DNA of 27,414 nt. Origin: an uncultured Prevotella sp. GTDB taxonomy: Bacteria; Bacteroidota; Bacteroidia; Bacteroidales; Bacteroidaceae. The notes under the pieces were generated by a model. That model had not been told where the DNA came from. It saw nothing but the letters and a program-made list of their open reading frames with translations, and did no database searches. The DNA lies in the NCBI GenBank assembly GCA_934196725.1, contig CAKPWR010000037.1:1-27414 (forward strand), written 5' to 3'. Position 1 is the stretch's first letter; each line of letters begins with the position of its first letter. Below, in pieces: positions 24,011-27,414 of this stretch. The position numbers and the translations under genes are program-made.

Positions 24011-25264
24011 TTAGTTTCTCTTAGCGAGTACCTCAGCCTCATACTTCTCGATGTCAGCGATGTACTCCTCGCCAACAGGGATGTTGTTCTTCAAGTTGAA
24101 GTAATCATATACTGTACCGAATGGCAATGTCTTCTCTTCCTCGAGGAGAGCCAGACGCTGGAAGAGCTTGCCCTCATCCTCGTACTTGCGGAGGGTATCC
24201 AGTGGCTCAAGGAATGCCTGCAACAATGACTTCTGGGCTGCACGAACACCGATGATGTAAGCACCGATACGGTTGATGGAACCGTCGAAGTAGTCGAGAC
24301 CGATGTGAGCACGGTCGAGTGCGTTGGCACGAACCAACTCAGAGAAGAGGTTGCGTGTATTGTCGTCGAAGAGAGTTACGTGGTCTGAATCCCAGTGCAT
24401 TGGACGGGATACGTGGAGCATCAGCTCAGGAACGAAGAGCAGGAGTGCAGAAACAGCATCTGATACGTTCTCTGTTGGCTCATAGTGACCTGTATCGAGG
24501 GTATACATCACGTTGTTCTTAGCGCAGTAGCCAGCGTAGAAGTCGTGAGAACCTACGGTGTAAGCCTCCAAGCCGATACCGAAGAGCTTAGCCTCGAGGC
24601 AAGACTTCATGTCTGGCAATTCCTCTGCCAGGATCTCATCGAGAGAGTTCTTCAGGATCTCGCGGTAGCGGCCCTTCTCTACGGTGATGTCCTTAGAACC
24701 GTCGTGTACCCAGATGTTCATGATACATGGGTCGTTTTGGAACTTACCCATGGCGTCTGCGATGCGGCGGCAACGCTTGGTGTGCTCAATCCAGAACTCG
24801 CGGATAGCTGGGTCAGGATTTGACAATGTGAGGCTACCGCTCAATGGGTGAGAGAAAGAAGTAGAGTTGAAGTCGAGCTTCATGTTCTGCTCCTTAGCCC
24901 ACTGCATCCAACCTGTAAACTGGTCAACGGTTACTTCGTTGCGGTCAATCTGCTTGCCACCGAACTCGCCGTAAATCTCGTGGAGATTGAGTCGGAAAGT
25001 ACCTGCGAGGAGAGAGTTCACCTTCTCGATATCCTGACGGAGTTCGTCGATGTTGCGAGCCTTGCCAGGATAGTTACCTGTACTCTGGATACCGCCAGAA
25101 GCTGCCTCGCCACGCTCGAAGCCAACCACGTCGTCAGCCTGCCAGCAATGCAGAGAGATAGGAGTCTTCTCCAAAGTCTCAATAGCCTTGTCTGTATCTA
25201 CACCCAGAGCAGCATAGCGCTCCTTTGCAATCTCATAATTCTTTAAAATCAAATCTGCTTTCAT
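24011..25264 (-). CDS. rhaA: L-rhamnose isomerase
   Basis: This cytoplasmic Mn-dependent enzyme converts L-rhamnose to L-rhamnulose. It has 417 residues, against 419 in E. coli RhaA. Expected metal ligands are all present with an offset of 10 from the E. coli numbering: Glu224 (LEAKLFGIG), Asp257 and His260 (LDTGHYEP), His284 (LMLHVSRPMH), Asp292 and Asp294 (HWDSDHV) and Asp324 (IGLDYFDGSINRIGA). The substrate loop LHCWQADDVVGFE near residue 40 is conserved. It lies 120 bp after rhaB with no TAnnTTTG promoter in the gap, so co-transcription is likely. Bacteroides literature calls the same gene rhaI. Confidence 0.97.
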   Translation of the reverse strand: MKADLILKNYEIAKERYAALGVDTDKAIETLEKTPISLHCWQADDVVGFERGEAASGGIQSTGNYPGKARNIDELRQDIEKVNSLLAGTFRLNLHEIYGEFGGKQIDRNEVTVDQFTGWMQWAKEQNMKLDFNSTSFSHPLSGSLTLSNPDPAIREFWIEHTKRCRRIADAMGKFQNDPCIMNIWVHDGSKDITVEKGRYREILKNSLDEILAEELPDMKSCLEAKLFGIGLEAYTVGSHDFYAGYCAKNNVMYTLDTGHYEPTENVSDAVSALLLFVPELMLHVSRPMHWDSDHVTLFDDNTRNLFSELVRANALDRAHIGLDYFDGSINRIGAYIIGVRAAQKSLLQAFLEPLDTLRKYEDEGKLFQRLALLEEEKTLPFGTVYDYFNLKNNIPVGEEYIADIEKYEAEVLAKRN

Positions 25265-25299
25265 TGTTTTTTATGTATTTTGTTTGTTGTTTTTTTTTG

Positions 25300-25384
25300 C
25301 TTATGACTGGGGGGGGACCAGCGATGGAATCGCTGGGAACGGAGGCCCAAGGGGGGAAGGGGCTTTTTTTACTTTTTTACCTTT
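25300..25384 (-). other. rhaB-rhaA intergenic gap: hairpin, G8 run and A-rich repeats
   Basis: CCAGCGAT (25318-25325) and ATCGCTGG (25329-25336) form a perfect 8-bp stem with a 3-nt loop. A run of eight G (25309-25316) sits beside it. On the coding strand, the sequence just after the rhaB stop is a string of GTAAAA-type units (25350-25387). No promoter is evident. It may be an RNA processing or attenuation site in the rha transcript. Confidence 0.45.
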
Positions 25385-26884
25385 TTACCCTTTTACCTTT
25401 AAAAACTTCTCGTATGCCTCATCCCATGCTTCCTTGTTCTGTGGCTCGAATTTCTTGAGCTCCAGCGAGTTGGCGATGATCTGACGCATTTCCCAGATGT
25501 CCTTGACCAAGCCGGATGCCTTCGCCTGCAACATGATGTTGCCGATGGCTGTGCCTTCCTGAGGACCTGCCAAGACGGTGACACCGCAGCTGTCGGCAGT
25601 AAACTGGTTGAGATATTGGTTGAGCGAACCGCCACCGATGATGTGGAGCACGTTGAGGTCGAAGTCGGCAAAATCCTTCAGCCAGGTGAAAATCTGACGA
25701 TAACGGAGCGCAAGACTCTCGAAGATGCAACGGCAGAATTCGCCATAGTTCTGAGGAACGTGCTGTCCTGTCTTTTCGCAATACTGCTTGATGGCTTCTA
25801 CCATGCTCGATGGGTTGGCAAAGCAGGCATCGTCCGGGTTGATGATGCTCTGGAAGGCAGGCTGCTTCATGGCTTCTGCAATCAGCTCTGCATGTCCAAG
25901 GCTCTTCATATCCTTCTGATTGGCAGCCGCTTCGTCCTTCCATTCCTTGCGGCAGCGCTCGTAGATCCACATGCCGCAGATGTTCTTCAGGAATCGGGTA
26001 GTGCCCTCGATGCCGCCCTCGTTGGTGAAGTTGAGTTCATAACTCTTCTCGTTGATGATGGCGTTCTTGGTCTCGATACCCATCAGGCTCCAGGTACCGG
26101 AACTCAAGTAGGCAAACTCCTCGTTCTTGGCAGGAACGGCTGCTACGGCGCTGGCTGTATCGTGACCCGCTACAGCGATGACCGGAACGGCATTCAAGCC
26201 CGTCATCTTCTGCACTTCTTCGGTCAGTGTGCCGATGATGGAAGCAGGGGTGGTCATCTTGCCAAACTGCTCTCTCTTCAGTCCGAGACTCTCTACGAGT
26301 TCGTTGTCCAGGTCGCCGGTCATCGGGTTGAGAATCTGGGAAGTAGATGCCACGGTATATTCGCAGATCGCATTGCCGGTGAGCATATAGCTCAGTGCAT
26401 CAGGGATAAAGAGAATCTTGTCAGCGTTCTCCAAAGCCACGTTTTCAGCCTTTCTCATGGCGTATATCTGGAAGAGCGAGTTGAAGTTCATGAATTGGAT
26501 TCCGGTCTTCTCGTATACCTTTTCCTTGCTGATTTTCTCGTTGAAATATTTTTCCATCATGCCGAAGGTATGAGGGTCGCGGTAGGCGAGAGGATTGCTG
26601 AGGATATCCCCGTTTTTGTCAATATATACGAAGTCGCATCCCCAGGTATCGATACCGATGCTTTCGATATGGATGCCGCGCTGCGCCACGAGTTTCAAAC
26701 CGGCGATGATCTCATAGAAGAGGGCGAAGATGTCCCAATAGAAGTGATTGCCGGTCTCGATGAGTCGGTTGTCGAAACGGGTGAGTTCTTCCAGTTCGAA
26801 CTTGCCGTCAGCCAGACTACCCAAGATGGTTCTGCCACTGGTTGCACCCAGGTCTACGGCAAAGAAGTATTTCTTTTGTTCCAT
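25385..26884 (-). CDS. rhaB: L-rhamnulose kinase (FGGY family)
   Basis: This kinase phosphorylates L-rhamnulose at O-1 using ATP. It has 499 residues from the ATG at 26884 (MEQKKYFFAVDLG), against 489 in E. coli RhaB. FGGY features include the first phosphate-binding loop DLGATSGRTILG (residues 11-22), IDTWGCDFVYID, the catalytic base Asp242 in VIAVAGHDTASAV, SSGTWSLMG, and the adenosine-site IIGGGSLNQYLNQ near 410. An in-frame start at 26944 would add 20 Asn/Lys-rich residues and overlap the -7 promoter element, so it is rejected. It is the first gene of the rha cluster and the only one of the five with a clear promoter. Confidence 0.96.
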   Translation of the reverse strand: MEQKKYFFAVDLGATSGRTILGSLADGKFELEELTRFDNRLIETGNHFYWDIFALFYEIIAGLKLVAQRGIHIESIGIDTWGCDFVYIDKNGDILSNPLAYRDPHTFGMMEKYFNEKISKEKVYEKTGIQFMNFNSLFQIYAMRKAENVALENADKILFIPDALSYMLTGNAICEYTVASTSQILNPMTGDLDNELVESLGLKREQFGKMTTPASIIGTLTEEVQKMTGLNAVPVIAVAGHDTASAVAAVPAKNEEFAYLSSGTWSLMGIETKNAIINEKSYELNFTNEGGIEGTTRFLKNICGMWIYERCRKEWKDEAAANQKDMKSLGHAELIAEAMKQPAFQSIINPDDACFANPSSMVEAIKQYCEKTGQHVPQNYGEFCRCIFESLALRYRQIFTWLKDFADFDLNVLHIIGGGSLNQYLNQFTADSCGVTVLAGPQEGTAIGNIMLQAKASGLVKDIWEMRQIIANSLELKKFEPQNKEAWDEAYEKFLKVKG

Positions 26885-26941
26885 TTTGTTTAGAGTATAT
26901 TTTAAGTTATTGTTATTTGCTATTGTTATTTGTTTGCGATG

Positions 26942-26973
26942 CAAAGATAGGATGAAAACGCAAGATGAAACAA
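26942..26973 (-). promoter_or_regulatory. Promoter of the rha cluster (before rhaB)
   Basis: On the minus strand TATCTTTG (26942-26949) matches TAnnTTTG and TTG (26971-26973) lies 21 bp upstream. The start site is predicted near 26935, about 50 nt before the rhaB ATG. I could not find a dyad shared with the rhaD promoter region. Confidence 0.6.
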
Positions 26974-27061
26974 GAGAAAATGATATTAGAGCCTAGTTTT
27001 TTGGCGATGGGTCAAGAATCTAAAAGAAATATCAAAAATTAAAGTTTTTAGTTGTTCTCCA

Positions 27062-27113
27062 CACGTCCAGGCTGCGTCTTGTTCCCCCACGCCCAGGCTG
27101 CGTCTTGTTCCCA
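27062..27113. repeat. 26-bp tandem repeat abutting palindrome copy 2
   Basis: Two units begin at 27062 and 27088, starting CACG(T/C)CCAGGCTGCGTCTTG. The next position in register (27114) is the first base of the nested palindrome, CACGCCC, so the element's edge is in phase with the satellite. Confidence 0.75.
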
Positions 27114-27317
27114 CACGCCCTGAAAGGGCAGAAGCTCCTAGCCCAGGGCAGCGCCCTGGGTAACCTGGCAGCGCAAACAAGACGCCCTGTAAGGGCAAAA
27201 ACTTTAAAAGTCACAGGGCAATTTATAAAGCTTTTGCCCTTACAGGGCGTCATTTCCTCATAAAAATATACCCAGGGCGCTGCCCTGGGCTAGGAGCTTC
27301 TGCCCTTTCAGGGCGTG
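27114..27317. repeat. Nested palindromic REP/MITE-like element, copy 2
   Basis: This is the same architecture as copy 1, with near-identical outer arms (27114-27141 and 27290-27317) and CCAGGGC(A)GCGCCCTGGG inner palindromes. The innermost CGCCCTGTAAGGGC and GCCCTTACAGGGCG arms are also present. The unpaired central segments have diverged from copy 1 while the arms are conserved, suggesting selection or recent mobility of the arms. It lies about 140 bp upstream of the rhaB promoter. Confidence 0.85.
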
Positions 27318-27329
27318 CTGCTTGAGTCT

Positions 27330-27414
27330 CATGTCTTGTGGAAATCCTCATGTCTTGTGGAAATCCTCATGTCTTGTGGAAATCCTCATGTCTTGTGGAA
27401 ATCCTCATGTCTTG
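27330..27414. repeat. 19-bp perfect tandem repeat running off the right edge
   Basis: CATGTCTTGTGGAAATCCT recurs at 27330, 27349, 27368, 27387 and 27406 (cut by the edge) with no visible mismatches. The total copy number is unknown. Perfect identity points to recent expansion. Confidence 0.9.

Noticed and set aside
26885..26944. A 20-residue N-terminal extension of RhaB
   Set aside because: Its start codon overlaps the -7 promoter element and the family begins near the EQKKYFFAVDLG stretch.

Overview
The window looks like a chromosomal segment of a gut-type Bacteroidota, most likely a Prevotella/Segatella relative. The evidence is the TAnnTTTG promoter elements before several genes, the weak or absent Shine-Dalgarno sequences, a BlaI - M56 peptidase - TonB cluster of Bacteroidota type, a secreted giant protein with a type IX secretion (T9SS)-like C-terminal tail, and many intergenic minisatellites and nested palindromes. 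This assignment comes from pattern recognition; no search was run.

Layout, left to right. (1) 1-1118, minus strand: the N-terminal 372 residues of an exported GH2 glycosidase that runs off the left edge. (2) 1119-1888: a 770-bp intergenic region rich in tandem repeats, holding promoters for the divergent neighbours and two identical-form dyads, TACGAAnnnTTCGTA, suited to autoregulation by BlaI. (3) 1889-3888, plus strand: a BlaI/MecI-type repressor, an M56 (BlaR1-like) membrane metallopeptidase, and a TonB-domain protein with a TolA-like Ala/Glu/Lys linker. The last two look like one ancestral gene separated by one extra A in an A8 run. (4) 4168-4977, plus strand: rhamnulose-1-phosphate aldolase (rhaD) with its own promoter and a strong terminator. 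(5) 5158-20118, minus strand: one uninterrupted 4,986-codon gene for a secreted giant protein, built largely from about fifty [IV]-[YF]-G-G-G-type repeats. These repeats are themselves ordered into a higher-order array of about 485-525 residues per copy. (6) 20119-20668: promoter, 24-bp repeats and a nested palindromic element. (7) 20669-26884, minus strand: an L-rhamnose cluster transcribed in the order rhaB (kinase), rhaI/rhaA (isomerase), rhaT (symporter), GH27 alpha-galactosidase-family enzyme, rhaM (mutarotase). (8) 26885-27414: the rhaB promoter, a second copy of the nested palindrome, and a 19-bp satellite running off the right edge.

The rha genes form a complete route from external L-rhamnose to dihydroxyacetone phosphate plus L-lactaldehyde: RhaT imports it, RhaM interconverts its anomers, RhaI makes L-rhamnulose, RhaB phosphorylates it and RhaD cleaves it. 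The aldolase gene is separated from the rest by the 15-kb giant gene and lies on the opposite strand. No rhamnose regulator is visible. The GH2 and GH27 enzymes suggest that the sugars come from plant glycans, but the substrate cannot be read from sequence.

The most unusual items are the higher-order repeat architecture of the giant protein, the homopolymer frameshift separating the M56 sensor from its TonB part, the paired BlaI-type dyads, and two copies of a nested palindrome bracketing the main rhamnose cluster.
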